Shown in pieces: positions 37,023-45,792 of a stretch of DNA of 64,000 nucleotides; positions within the stretch are counted from its first letter, which is position 1, and each line of letters opens with the position of its first letter. This DNA comes from Thermodesulfovibrionia bacterium (GTDB lineage Bacteria; Nitrospirota; Thermodesulfovibrionia; UBA6902). Made by a program: the position numbers and the translations under genes. The stretch lies in NCBI GenBank assembly GCA_020053105.1, contig JAGVNU010000028.1, positions 1 to 64,000 of the forward strand, read 5' to 3'. Under the pieces are notes generated by a model. The model was given only the letters and a program-made list of their open reading frames with translations. It made no database searches and was not told the DNA's origin.

Positions 37023-37396
37023 GTTGATTCCTTTCCTTTTGCCGGATTCAGACTTACCAGTACAGCATAAACATGATTGGTGAATATTTCAAGCGGACTG
37101 GGTTATGCAAAGTCAGTCTCGGGAATTACGATGGAACCATGCGGCTTGTAATTATAATCATTAGAATATCGGCTAAAGTTCAGCTGGGTATCTTCCGATA
37201 AAGGCTTAACGGAAGGTGATTAAAGAGCATATTATCTTTTTCCGTGCCAATAAATACTGGCACAACTGGCAGAGCGAATTTAGAAAAGGAACGTATCGGA
37301 TTGAGATACTAATCAAGGGAGGTGATGACAAGCAGATTGTTTCAATGTATGAAGACGTTAAAAAATATTAGTCCATTAATAAGGAGGAAGATGCAA
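37023..37396. other. 374-base gap with one possible short gene
   Basis: Between the hydrolase and the rhodanese. It holds the 51-codon frame listed separately at 37216-37371, two strong purine-rich sites (AAGGGAGGTGATGA and AAGGAGGAAG), and the motif CTGGCACAACTGGCAG, which resembles a sigma-54 site but has the wrong spacing. Nothing else recognised. Confidence 0.4.
37216..37371 (+). CDS. Possible small 51-aa protein or gene remnant
   Basis: An open frame reading 'VIKEHIIFFRANKYWHNWQS' and ending 'VSMYEDVKKY'. The composition is protein-like (aromatic and charged, balanced). It is too short for the ORF track. The GTG at 37216 has GGAAGG overlapping it, a poor distance, and an in-frame TAA lies at 37207, so it may be the tail of a broken gene rather than a real start. 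Not recognised. Confidence 0.3.
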   Translation: MIKEHIIFFRANKYWHNWQSEFRKGTYRIEILIKGGDDKQIVSMYEDVKKY

Positions 37397-37852
37397 ATGA
37401 AGAAACTGTATGTCGTATTATTTGCTGTTGCACTTATGTTTGCAATAGCAGGTGTAGCCGGGGCTGAGGACGGACCGACGCCGACAAAGCTTGAAGGGGT
37501 CAAGATAGTGCCCACTGATGAGGTAAAGGCGCTGTTAGGCCAGAAGGACGTTTATGTTTTTGATATGAGGAAGTCATTGAACTATGGCAAAGGGCATCTG
37601 AAGGGAGCTGTATCGCTTCCCTTTAAATGGACCGCAGACAATGAAGACGCGAGCAAACGTCAGGGCGAATTTAACCAGTCTGTGATGCCCAAGGACAAAA
37701 ACGCGAAGATCATTTTCCACAGCGACGGACCGACCGGGTGGAAATCCTATTATGCTTCTAAAATAGCAAAAGACGCCGGGTATAAAAACGTTATGTGGTA
37801 CAGAGACGGTTTTGACGACTGGTCGACAAAAGGTTACGCTGTAGAGCATTAA
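37397..37852 (+). CDS. Periplasmic rhodanese-like protein without the active-site Cys
   Basis: 151 residues: signal peptide ('YVVLFAVALMFAIAGVAGA') and a rhodanese domain ('VYVFDMRKSLNYGKGHLKGAVSLPF'). The active-site loop, normally C-x4-R/K after a beta strand, reads 'IIFHSDGPTGWKS', with Ser where Cys is expected. It cannot form a persulfide in the usual way, so it is probably a binding or structural protein. The ATG at 37397 has GGAGG nine bases upstream; the track start at 37322 lies before that site. Confidence 0.8.
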   Translation: MKKLYVVLFAVALMFAIAGVAGAEDGPTPTKLEGVKIVPTDEVKALLGQKDVYVFDMRKSLNYGKGHLKGAVSLPFKWTADNEDASKRQGEFNQSVMPKDKNAKIIFHSDGPTGWKSYYASKIAKDAGYKNVMWYRDGFDDWSTKGYAVEH

Positions 37853-37868
37853 ACAATAATTGTCCTCA

Positions 37869-37896
37869 CCTGCCCTCTCTATGAAGGGAGGGCAGG
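37869..37896. repeat. CCTGCCCTC hairpin between rhodanese and chemoreceptor genes
   Basis: CCTGCCCTCT pairs with GGAGGGCAGG around an 8-base loop (one G-T pair). It is 16 bases after the rhodanese stop and could reduce read-through; no T-run follows. Confidence 0.5.
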
Positions 37897-37946
37897 GAGG
37901 AATTTACAGGGAGATTCGGTACGACTATATTATCGAGGGGCAAAGT

Positions 37947-39593
37947 ATGAGCATCAGAAACAGAATAATAATATCTTCTGCAGTACTGGTAATGTTGTTT
38001 CTTGTGATGGGAGGTATTAACTGGTTCGGGAACAAGGCTGTAATGGAAAAGACCGAGCTTGCACATCTGCTTAACGACGGTACCATGCATCTTCAGGGAT
38101 TGTTCAGGGGAATAAATGAATTCATTATTGATGAAGGGGAACCCCTGTCTGTAAAGTTAACGCATGAACATATGTCCGGATACGATGAACTGCATAATAA
38201 ATTAATAAGCCTTTTGAAGGACCCTGCGATGCGTCAGGTATATGAAGAGACAATCACTCCTGAATGGAAAAAGGTCAGAGAAGGCGCGGAAACTTTCTTG
38301 CAGATTAAAAGGATAAATGTCGCAAACGATGACGCCATGCTTCAATACGGCCGGCTTACAGCCGAGGCAAGAATATTACTTAAGGAAGTTGAGGCCCTCG
38401 CGGACAAAAGTCTGGCGGACGCAAAGGCAATGGCAGAGAAAATTAAAGCTATTGTAAACATAGTCGCGGCGGCAAATGTGGTAATTATGTGTATTATACT
38501 GTTTAACCTTTACCGGTCTATTACGTCTCCGATCAAGAATTTACATACCATCGCCGAAGGCTTTGAAAAAGGGGACCTGAGTATTGCAATGGATGAATCA
38601 CGAAAGGACGAGTTCGGAAAGCTGGCCGTTAATTTCAACCAGGCTCTTATCAAACTCAGCTCCTTTATCGGACGGCTGAAGCAGGACATAAATTCCGTGG
38701 CAGTCAGTGCTGAGAGAGTTTCCGACGATACTGCCAGGATCGCCTCAGATGCTCAAAACCAGTCGTCACAGACAGGACAAGCTGCTGCAGCTACTGAAGA
38801 ACTTTCGGCAACATTTTCCGATATTGTCCAGAATACCGAGATCGTTTCCTCATCCGCCAACGATGCATTCAGTCTCGCAATGGAAAGCAGTGAAGTTGTA
38901 ATAGAGGCCATGAACTGCATGAATACCATAGCAGGGGCCGTAAAAGACGCAGCCGGCATTGTTGAAGGCCTGTCGCACAGGTCTATGCAAATTGGGGAAA
39001 TCATAGGGGTAATTAATGAAATCGCGGACCAGACAAATCTACTTGCGCTGAATGCGGCCATTGAGTCTGCACGCGCAGGTGAACAGGGCAGGGGTTTTGC
39101 AGTAGTAGCGAATGAAGTTAAAAAACTGGCGGAAAGGACCACTGCCGCCACGAAAGAAATAGCGGTCATGATAAACGGGATCCGGCAGGACACCGGCAAG
39201 GCCGTTGAGTCCATGCAGTTCTGTACAAGGGAAGTGTCCTCGGGCGCCGGCTTTTCGGAAAAGGCCGGGAATTCATTGCAGATGATAGTTGTATCATCCC
39301 AGAATGTTACAGACATGATCAGGAGGATTGCTTCTGCCGTTGAAGAACAATCCAGCGCGGCCAGTGAAATTACATCCAATCTTGCAGAGATAGCGAATAT
39401 AACGAATCAAACAAATGAAGGCGCCAGGCATTCTTCCGAATCCAGCAAGCTCCTCCGTGACACGGCGCTGGAGTTGAAGGACCTTGCAGGCGAATTCAGG
39501 CTGAGAAGTGGAATCGATGAAAGGGTGTCGCAGGATGACAAAGAACAAACAAACGCCGGGAGACATAACTTTACATCTCAAATCGGCAGCTGA
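37947..39593 (+). CDS. Methyl-accepting chemotaxis protein
   Basis: 548 residues: first membrane helix ('[19 protein letters not shown]'), a periplasmic helical sensor of about 150 residues, second helix ('[19 protein letters not shown]'), HAMP, and the cytoplasmic signalling hairpin with its conserved tip ('[19 protein letters not shown]' then '[18 protein letters not shown]'). It would signal to CheA/CheW, which are not in the window. The ligand is unknown. GAGGGG lies six bases before the ATG at 37947; the track's longer start reads through the upstream hairpin. Confidence 0.93.
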   Translation: MSIRNRIIISSAVLVMLFLVMGGINWFGNKAVMEKTELAHLLNDGTMHLQGLFRGINEFIIDEGEPLSVKLTHEHMSGYDELHNKLISLLKDPAMRQVYEETITPEWKKVREGAETFLQIKRINVANDDAMLQYGRLTAEARILLKEVEALADKSLADAKAMAEKIKAIVNIVAAANVVIMCIILFNLYRSITSPIKNLHTIAEGFEKGDLSIAMDESRKDEFGKLAVNFNQALIKLSSFIGRLKQDINSVAVSAERVSDDTARIASDAQNQSSQTGQAAAATEELSATFSDIVQNTEIVSSSANDAFSLAMESSEVVIEAMNCMNTIAGAVKDAAGIVEGLSHRSMQIGEIIGVINEIADQTNLLALNAAIESARAGEQGRGFAVVANEVKKLAERTTAATKEIAVMINGIRQDTGKAVESMQFCTREVSSGAGFSEKAGNSLQMIVVSSQNVTDMIRRIASAVEEQSSAASEITSNLAEIANITNQTNEGARHSSESSKLLRDTALELKDLAGEFRLRSGIDERVSQDDKEQTNAGRHNFTSQIGS

Positions 39594-39667
39594 AATTAAC
39601 AAAGATAACGTGGAACACTTTCAGTAACTATTCGTATTAATTCGGGAAGAGGACAGGCAGTTCTTTT

Positions 39668-39700
39668 AGCAGGGGCGGGCGTTAGATACCCGCCCCTGCT
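39668..39700. repeat. AGCAGGGGCGGG palindrome between convergent genes
   Basis: Perfect 12-base arms, AGCAGGGGCGGG and CCCGCCCCTGCT, around a 9-base loop. It lies between the convergent chemoreceptor and acs genes, where it could serve as a bidirectional terminator. Preceded by TTCTTTT and followed by an AT-rich stretch. Confidence 0.75.
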
Positions 39701-39707
39701 GATTCAT

Positions 39708-41681
39708 TTATAATCTCTCTTTTACCAGATTGTCTACAACCGAAGGATCGGCAAGGGTTGAGGTGTCGCCTAAATCTTCGACGTCTCCTTTTGCGATTTT
39801 ACGCAGGATCCTCCTCATAATCTTTCCGCTCCGGGTCTTTGGCAGTCCGGGAGCAAACTGCAATTTGTCCGGTGTTGCAATCGGGCCTATGACTGTCCTT
39901 ACATGTCCGACGAGGATCTTTTTCAGTTCAGCCGACGGCTTCTGCCCGTCCTTCAGTGTTACATAAACATATATGCCTTCACCTTTTATTTCATGGGGGA
40001 ATCCGACAACAGCGGCCTCAGCAACGGCCTCATGACTGACAAGCGCTGACTCAACTTCAGCGGTCCCGAGCCTGTGGCCGGAGATATTGATGACATCATC
40101 AATCCTTCCCATTAACCAGTAATCACCGTCTGCATCAATACGGGCGCCGTCGCCGGTGAGATATTTGCCGGCGAATCTCGCGAAGTAAACTTCTTTCACC
40201 CTCTTTTGTTCCGGATCGCCGTATGTGCCGCGTATCATCCCTGGCCAGGGTTTATCAATAACGAGATACCCGCCTTCATTGACTGCCGCCTCGGTGCCGT
40301 CTTCTTTCAGTATCTTCGGCACGACTCCGGGGAAGGGCCTGTTAGCGGAGCCCGGCTTCAATGTCATCGCGCCGGGAAGGGCCGTAATTAATATACCGCC
40401 TGTCTCTGTCTGCCACCATGTATCGACAATCGGCAGTTTTTCTTTGCCTACATTGACGTGATACCACATCCACGCCTCAGGATTTATCGGTTCTCCAACC
40501 GAGCCGAGGACACGGAGTGAGGAAAGGTCATGCTTAAGAACATGGCCCTCGCCTTCTTTCATTAATGCCCTGATCGCTGTAGGCGCTGTGTAGAAAATAT
40601 TGACTTTATGTTTATCGCAAATCTGCCAGAACCTTCCGGCATCGGGATATGTCGGGATGCCTTCAAACATGAGGCTTGTCGCGCCGTTTGAGAGAGGTCC
40701 ATAGACGATATAGCTGTGTCCCGTTACCCAGCCGATGTCTGCTGTACAGAAATGGATGTCCTCATCATGATAATCAAATATCCATCTGAATGTGAGGTTG
40801 GTAAAAAGGAGATATCCGCCGGTAGTGTGCAGAACGCCTTTGGGTTTTCCGGTTGACCCGGAGGTGTAAAGTATGAACAAGGGATCTTCCGCGTCCATCT
40901 GTTCAGGTTCACAATAATTTGAAATATCAGCGGCGTTCATTTCATCATGCCACCATTTGTCCCTGTTTGGTTCCATGTCTATCCCGTCTGTTCTTTTTAC
41001 GACAATCATTTTTTCAACTGTCGGACATTCTTGCAAAGCAACGTCTGCATTTGCCTTGAGCGCTACCTGCCTGCCTCCTCTCAGTCCCCGGTCCGCAGTG
41101 ATGACAAGCGTTGACTTGCAGTCCTGTATCCTGTCTCTGAGCGCCGTGGAGCTGAAGCCGCCGAAAACGATACTGTGGATTGCGCCTATCCTTGCGCAAG
41201 CGAGCATGGATATTGCCAGCTCCGGTATCATCGGCAGATAGATCGTTACCCGGTCTCCTTTTTTTATCCCGTGTTTCTTCAGGACATTTGCGAATCTGTT
41301 CACCTCATAATAAAGCTGCTGATATGTATATGTCCTGTAACTCCCGTCGTCAGCCTCCCATATTATTGCTGCCTTGTTCCTTGTCGCTGTTGTTATATAT
41401 CTGTCGAGGCAGTTGTATGAAGCATTGAGTTTGCCGCCCTGAAACCACTTTATCTCCGGCTTGTGAAAATCATATTCAAGTACCTTGTCCCATTTTTTAT
41501 ACCAGGTCAGGTTCTTGTCAGCCATCTCGGCCCAGAAGCCTTCAGGGTCTTCAACGGAGCGTTTGTAAATCTTTTCGTATTCCGCAATGCTCTTGATATG
41601 GGCCTTGCTGCTGAAATCCTTTGACGGCGGGAAGGTCCTTTCTTCCGTCATAAGTACTTCAATCTTCTTGTCATCTGCCAT
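39708..41681 (-). CDS. acsA: Acetyl-CoA synthetase
   Basis: 657 residues, full length. It makes acetyl-CoA from acetate, ATP and CoA through acetyl-AMP. AMP-binding motif '[18 protein letters not shown]', core motif '[20 protein letters not shown]' and the C-terminal '[15 protein letters not shown]' with the lysine that is acetylated in known Acs enzymes. It lies downstream of the symporter genes in the same direction, so acetate uptake and activation appear co-expressed. AAGGAGG precedes the ATG. Confidence 0.97.
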   Translation of the reverse strand: MADDKKIEVLMTEERTFPPSKDFSSKAHIKSIAEYEKIYKRSVEDPEGFWAEMADKNLTWYKKWDKVLEYDFHKPEIKWFQGGKLNASYNCLDRYITTATRNKAAIIWEADDGSYRTYTYQQLYYEVNRFANVLKKHGIKKGDRVTIYLPMIPELAISMLACARIGAIHSIVFGGFSSTALRDRIQDCKSTLVITADRGLRGGRQVALKANADVALQECPTVEKMIVVKRTDGIDMEPNRDKWWHDEMNAADISNYCEPEQMDAEDPLFILYTSGSTGKPKGVLHTTGGYLLFTNLTFRWIFDYHDEDIHFCTADIGWVTGHSYIVYGPLSNGATSLMFEGIPTYPDAGRFWQICDKHKVNIFYTAPTAIRALMKEGEGHVLKHDLSSLRVLGSVGEPINPEAWMWYHVNVGKEKLPIVDTWWQTETGGILITALPGAMTLKPGSANRPFPGVVPKILKEDGTEAAVNEGGYLVIDKPWPGMIRGTYGDPEQKRVKEVYFARFAGKYLTGDGARIDADGDYWLMGRIDDVINISGHRLGTAEVESALVSHEAVAEAAVVGFPHEIKGEGIYVYVTLKDGQKPSAELKKILVGHVRTVIGPIATPDKLQFAPGLPKTRSGKIMRRILRKIAKGDVEDLGDTSTLADPSVVDNLVKERL

Positions 41682-41817
41682 GCAAACCTCCTTATTATTG
41701 TTAACGCGTGATAATTAAGCTTATCGTATTACGTATTGAACATCTTGAGTTATTTATAAAATATACTACGCGACAAACCAGAAACAATCCAAAACACTTC
41801 CGGCTGATCTCCCGAAT

Positions 41818-42378
41818 CTATGCCGTCAGATTATGACATGACCGCTTAATATCCGAAAAAGTCTTCAGGGCCTCATGGGCGTGTGAAATGATCCAGAAAG
41901 AAGTCTGTTCAACCGGAACGGCATTTACATCCCCGAATATAAACTCCGTTGCTCTGGAGCCGAACTGGTCCTGATAACCGGTAACATCATTCCACGAGTC
42001 ATGGTATATTTTATACCTGTCCTTTAATGAATCGGGTCCGTCAATGGACTCCGCGGATTTGCCATATGCCAGGGAATACAAATTATGTATTTCATCTATC
42101 AGCGATTGATTGGACCTGGAGAATTTTTTGTCCACAAGCCAGAAATTTATCGCCACTATTTCATGAAACAGTTTGTGCTTATGCAATCCACTGAACAGCG
42201 ATTCTGTTTTGGAATGCTCCTCTTTTATAAACGAGAGCGCATGGTCAACACAGGTATCGAACAACAGCCTGCCGAGCTCTTTTTGCGCCCCGTCCCGGGG
42301 CAATTTCCGAATTGCCTTCAGCCTGCCGCTATGGGAATTGTCTTTGCCGTTGAAAACCTTTTTAACTAACGCAGTAAT
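41818..42378 (-). CDS. Unknown protein in the acetate gene block
   Basis: About 186 residues, soluble, helical. Not recognised. It contains 'DHALSFIKEEHSKTESLFSG' and 'FWIISHAHEALKTFSDIKRS'. The start is taken at Met 5 of the track ORF ('MITALVKKVF'); the longer ATG at 42390 is equally possible. It lies between yggT (16-base gap) and acs, co-directional with both. Confidence 0.6.
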   Translation of the reverse strand: MTALVKKVFNGKDNSHSGRLKAIRKLPRDGAQKELGRLLFDTCVDHALSFIKEEHSKTESLFSGLHKHKLFHEIVAINFWLVDKKFSRSNQSLIDEIHNLYSLAYGKSAESIDGPDSLKDRYKIYHDSWNDVTGYQDQFGSRATEFIFGDVNAVPVEQTSFWIISHAHEALKTFSDIKRSCHNLTA

Positions 42379-42394
42379 CATAAGTAACACCTTT

Positions 42395-42664
42395 TTACCG
42401 CCAGGAAGCGGGTTTGAAAATTATAACAATTGCGAGCCTTATAATGATAATTAATAAAATCGAAAGGGCAGGGACCCACCCTCCCTTTGCAAATGGGAAT
42501 ATCCTTTGAGTCAGCCTGAAGACCGGGTCAGTCACCTTTGCAAAAGCAGTTGTCATGATGTTTTGCCTGGCGCCGATGATGAGCGTCAGGAGGACCCTTC
42601 CAAGGACCATCCACATGAGGAACGACAATGTGTAGTTGACAAGCTGAAAAATATAAATGCTCAT
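42395..42664 (-). CDS. YggT family membrane protein
   Basis: 89 residues with two hydrophobic helices ('YTLSFLMWMVLGRVLLTLIIG' and 'PALSILLIIIIRLAIVIIF') and the family's loop 'VTDPVFRLTQRIFP'. YggT proteins are small membrane proteins linked to osmotic tolerance or cell division/envelope assembly; the role is not settled. It follows the symporter gene after a palindrome. Confidence 0.85.
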   Translation of the reverse strand: MSIYIFQLVNYTLSFLMWMVLGRVLLTLIIGARQNIMTTAFAKVTDPVFRLTQRIFPFAKGGWVPALSILLIIIIRLAIVIIFKPASWR

Positions 42665-42713
42665 AGGTTATATAATTTACTCCTCTGTGGTTACCCTTGG
42701 CAAGGGGATGTTT

Positions 42714-42743
42714 TGCAGGGGCGCTGCATGCAACGCCCCTGCA
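42714..42743. repeat. TGCAGGGGCG palindrome between actP-like gene and yggT
   Basis: TGCAGGGGCG and CGCCCCTGCA form 10-base arms with an inner TGCATGCA palindrome. It could trim or attenuate the transcript after the symporter gene. Same arm core as at 3331 and 39668. Confidence 0.7.
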
Positions 42744-42753
42744 TTTGAAAACT

Positions 42754-44760
42754 TTACTCCGCGTGCGTCTGTGCAGAACCTCTTGGAATTCTGACACTCT
42801 CTACGAATTCCTGCAGCTCGTGAGAAGGAGGTGCAGTCAATCTTGAGACAATGTAAATCGTGATGAACCCGAGCGGAATGCCGAACAGGCCGGACGAAAT
42901 GGTCTTTACCCCGAACCAGTTCAGTCCGTAGAACCTGCTGCCTATCATGTAAAACAGGCACATAGAGAAGCCTAACCACATGCCCGTAAGCGCGCCGGCC
43001 TTATTGGCCCGTTTGTCCCAGATGCCCATAACAAGGGCCGGGAAGAACGACGCAGCCGCAATCGAGAACGCCCACGCCACGAGCTCGACTATGATCGTAA
43101 GCTTAAAGGTGGCGACATAGGCGGAGATAAGCGCGACTACCACAAGAAGCACCCTTGAAATCGTAAGCCTCTTCAGGATCGAGGCGTTCGGGTTGATCAT
43201 CTTGTAGTAAAGATCGTGCGAAAGCGAGTTTGAGATGGTCAGAAGCAGACCGTCCGCAGTTGAAAGCGCTGCTGCAAGACCGCCTGCTGCCACAAGCCCT
43301 GAAACAACGTACGGAAGGCCCGCTATCTCAGGCGTTGCAAGCACGATTGCGTCAGCCCCGATTGTCAGCTCGTAGAACTGGAGTATGCCGTCGGCGTTCA
43401 GGTCTTTGAATGAGACCAGCCCTACCTTGGCCCAGTTCGCCATCCATGCAGGCAGCGATGCTATCGGCAGTCCTACGACATTGCTCAGCACCTCGTTTCT
43501 TGCAAAGGCGGCATATGCCGGAGCTGTGAAGTAAAGCAGGAATATGAAAAAGAGCGACCATCCGACAGAGATACGCGCCTGCTTGACCGATGGGACCGTG
43601 TAGTATCTCATGAGAATATGAGGCAGCCCCGCTGTTCCTACCATGAGGCAGAAAGTCAGGGCCAGCATATTCAGCATGTCCAGCCTCGCGAACGGTTCCA
43701 GATATGGTTTGATGGGTTTTGATTTGCCATCAGCAGCCGCTTTTGCCGCTTTCCATTTCTCTGTCGCTTCTGTTGGGTTTTTGGGAAGCGCTGCTATGGA
43801 TTTCTGTATCGCTTCCCTGTCAGCCGCAGGGGCATCGACAGGAAGCGCGGCAAGCTTGTCTTCAAGCGCCTGGTTCTTTGCCGCAAGGGCCGCAGGAACA
43901 TCTTTCATGTCAGCGGCGATCTTTTCCGATTCAACCTTCCATAGGCCCATGACCTCTATTTCTTTCGGGTCCGCATTTATTGCCTTTTCCTTTGCGTCTA
44001 TCTTCTGCAGCACCTGCCCGTACATGACCTCCGATACAGGTATCCCTGTTGTGTTATAGGACATGACCGTCACAGGGACGAGATACGCAAGGATCAGGAT
44101 GATGTACTGGGCGACCTGTGTCCAGGTGACCGCCTTCATGCCTCCCAACATCGAGCAGACCAGGATGCCTGCGAGACCGACAAAGACGCCGATCTGGAAA
44201 TCAATACCAAGGAACCGGCTCATGATGATTCCCACACCCGTGACCTGTGCGATGAGGTAGGTGAATGACGCGATTATCGCCGCGATGATCCCTATTGTTC
44301 GCGCCGCGCTGCCGCCGTACCGTGCGCCGAGAAAGTCGGGGATCGTGTATTGTCCGAATTTTCTCAGATATGGGCCGAGGAACACCGCCAGGAGCACGTA
44401 TCCGCCGGTCCACCCCATGACATAGGCAAGGCCGTCATACCCGAGACCGAAGATGGTCCCGGCCATTCCGATAAAGGAAGCTGCGGACATCCAGTCTGAG
44501 CCGGTCGCCATTCCGTTGAAAAGCGCGGGGACCGATCTTCCTGCAACATAATACTCTGAGACCTTGGCAGTCCGCGATGATATGCCGATAAGTGCGTAAA
44601 GCCCTATGGTAATGCCCATGTACGTGTAACCGATGGCTGCATTCGACATACCCATCTTCTCTCCGAAACCGAGAGCGATGACGAAGAGGATAAAGCCCCC
44701 GGTGTACATCAAGTAGATCTTGCCGAGGTTGTCCAAGAATGATGATTTTCCGTTTGCCAT
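42754..44760 (-). CDS. Sodium:solute symporter, ActP/VC_2705 type
   Basis: 668 residues, about 13 membrane helices of the SSS family ('GMATGSDWMSAASFIGMAGTI', 'GLVAAGGLAAALSTADGLLL'). It belongs with the VC_2705-type symporters that pair with a DUF4212 small subunit and are predicted to import acetate or other monocarboxylates. Between two helices there is an insert of about 100 residues, rich in Ala, Lys, Glu and Pro ('KIDAKEKAINADPKEIEV' to 'AALPKNPTEATEKWKAAKAA'), that is not membrane-like. The stop of the DUF4212 gene is one base away, so the two subunits are co-translated. acs is downstream. Confidence 0.9.
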   Translation of the reverse strand: MANGKSSFLDNLGKIYLMYTGGFILFVIALGFGEKMGMSNAAIGYTYMGITIGLYALIGISSRTAKVSEYYVAGRSVPALFNGMATGSDWMSAASFIGMAGTIFGLGYDGLAYVMGWTGGYVLLAVFLGPYLRKFGQYTIPDFLGARYGGSAARTIGIIAAIIASFTYLIAQVTGVGIIMSRFLGIDFQIGVFVGLAGILVCSMLGGMKAVTWTQVAQYIILILAYLVPVTVMSYNTTGIPVSEVMYGQVLQKIDAKEKAINADPKEIEVMGLWKVESEKIAADMKDVPAALAAKNQALEDKLAALPVDAPAADREAIQKSIAALPKNPTEATEKWKAAKAAADGKSKPIKPYLEPFARLDMLNMLALTFCLMVGTAGLPHILMRYYTVPSVKQARISVGWSLFFIFLLYFTAPAYAAFARNEVLSNVVGLPIASLPAWMANWAKVGLVSFKDLNADGILQFYELTIGADAIVLATPEIAGLPYVVSGLVAAGGLAAALSTADGLLLTISNSLSHDLYYKMINPNASILKRLTISRVLLVVVALISAYVATFKLTIIVELVAWAFSIAAASFFPALVMGIWDKRANKAGALTGMWLGFSMCLFYMIGSRFYGLNWFGVKTISSGLFGIPLGFITIYIVSRLTAPPSHELQEFVESVRIPRGSAQTHAE

Positions 44761-44761
44761 T

Positions 44762-45043
44762 TTATTTCTCCTCCTCCTCTTCTACCCCGAATTCTTTGTC
44801 ATACTTGTTCATTTTGAACGCGTAGTTGAATATGAGCCACACGAACACGATGAGGGAGCCCTGAGCGGCCATGTAATAACCGAACGGGAACCCTAGGATC
44901 ACTATGTTGTTGAGCTCTTTCACGAAGAAGGCGCAGACGTAAGTGACAATGAACCATATAACCATGGTAAATATTGTAAGTCTTATGTTCTTCTTCCAGT
45001 ACAAATTACGAGTTTCTTTTGAAACTTCCTGAAGCTCTTTCAT
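44762..45043 (-). CDS. DUF4212 small symporter subunit
   Basis: About 93 residues with two membrane helices ('LTIFTMVIWFIVTYVCAFFV' and 'YYMAAQGSLIVFVWLIFNYAF'). DUF4212 proteins accompany VC_2705-type symporters. The start was moved from the track's TTG (45064), which precedes AGGAGG, to the ATG at 45043 ten bases after it ('MKELQEVSKETRNLYW'). Confidence 0.9.
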   Translation of the reverse strand: MKELQEVSKETRNLYWKKNIRLTIFTMVIWFIVTYVCAFFVKELNNIVILGFPFGYYMAAQGSLIVFVWLIFNYAFKMNKYDKEFGVEEEEEK

Positions 45044-45143
45044 GCCATTTAATCCTCCTTTCAAAGTTTGAATCGTGAATTTTTTCTTTTACCTCTCTAT
45101 CCCCCCTGATCACCTCCTTTTCCCTGAAGTAATAACAGCGTAT

Positions 45144-45791
45144 TCATGCCTTTCCTATTTTCAAGAGGTCCCTTATGCTTTTTACGCCGGACCCGGGCAG
45201 TGAGCTTAAAAACCGCTGGAAGAGCTGGGCGGTAATGAACGCGTCGCTCAGGGCGTTGTGCCCCTCGTTGAATGAAATGCTATACTCCCTTGCAATAGAG
45301 AACAGGTCGAGTTCGTCCCGCCTGGCAGTGTAATGCCTGCTGAATGGTCCTTCATTGGATTTTATCCATTCGTATATTTTGCAGGTGTCCACTGCCGCGT
45401 TCTTCATATTTTTTCTGCCGGTGCGTTTCAATTCCTTGTTGATGAAATTAATGTCAAGCGATACAAAATGCCCGACTATAACACTGTCCCCGCAAAAGGC
45501 TGACAGTTCATCCAGCACAGCGTCTATCGCTGGTTTCTGCTCAACCTCGGACGGAGTAATCCCGTGTATCAGGATGTTTTTGTGGTCCATACCGCTGGAC
45601 GGATGAATGAGCTGGTAAAATGACGCGCCTATATCTATCCTTGCGCCTTTCATCCTGACTGCGCCGATAGAGACTATAGAGTCCTTTTTTAGATCAAGTC
45701 CCGTGAGTTCTGTATCAATCACGGTGTATTCCGCTTCCCCGATTGCCAGAGGCGCTGTGTCATCTTTTCTAGAGAAGAAGCCTGCCAGCAT
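45144..45791 (-). CDS. DnaQ-like 3'-5' exonuclease
   Basis: 215 residues of the DEDDh exonuclease family: Exo I 'VIDTELTGLDL', Exo II 'VGHFVSLDINFINKEL', Exo III 'HNALSDAFITAQLF'. Genes of this type often sit in acs/actP/DUF294 clusters. The role there is not known; cleavage of a small nucleotide or RNA is possible. One base separates it from the DUF294 gene. Confidence 0.88.
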   Translation of the reverse strand: MLAGFFSRKDDTAPLAIGEAEYTVIDTELTGLDLKKDSIVSIGAVRMKGARIDIGASFYQLIHPSSGMDHKNILIHGITPSEVEQKPAIDAVLDELSAFCGDSVIVGHFVSLDINFINKELKRTGRKNMKNAAVDTCKIYEWIKSNEGPFSRHYTARRDELDLFSIAREYSISFNEGHNALSDAFITAQLFQRFLSSLPGSGVKSIRDLLKIGKA

Positions 45792-45792
45792 A

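Noticed and set aside
37257-37275. CTGGCACAACTGGCAGAGC as a sigma-54 promoter
   Set aside because: The GG element is fine but no GC falls at the required distance, and the site lies inside the possible 51-codon frame.
37860-37946. N-terminal extension of the chemoreceptor ORF
   Set aside because: It reads through the CCTGCCCTC hairpin; the ATG at 37947 has GAGGGG upstream and begins the signal-anchor helix.
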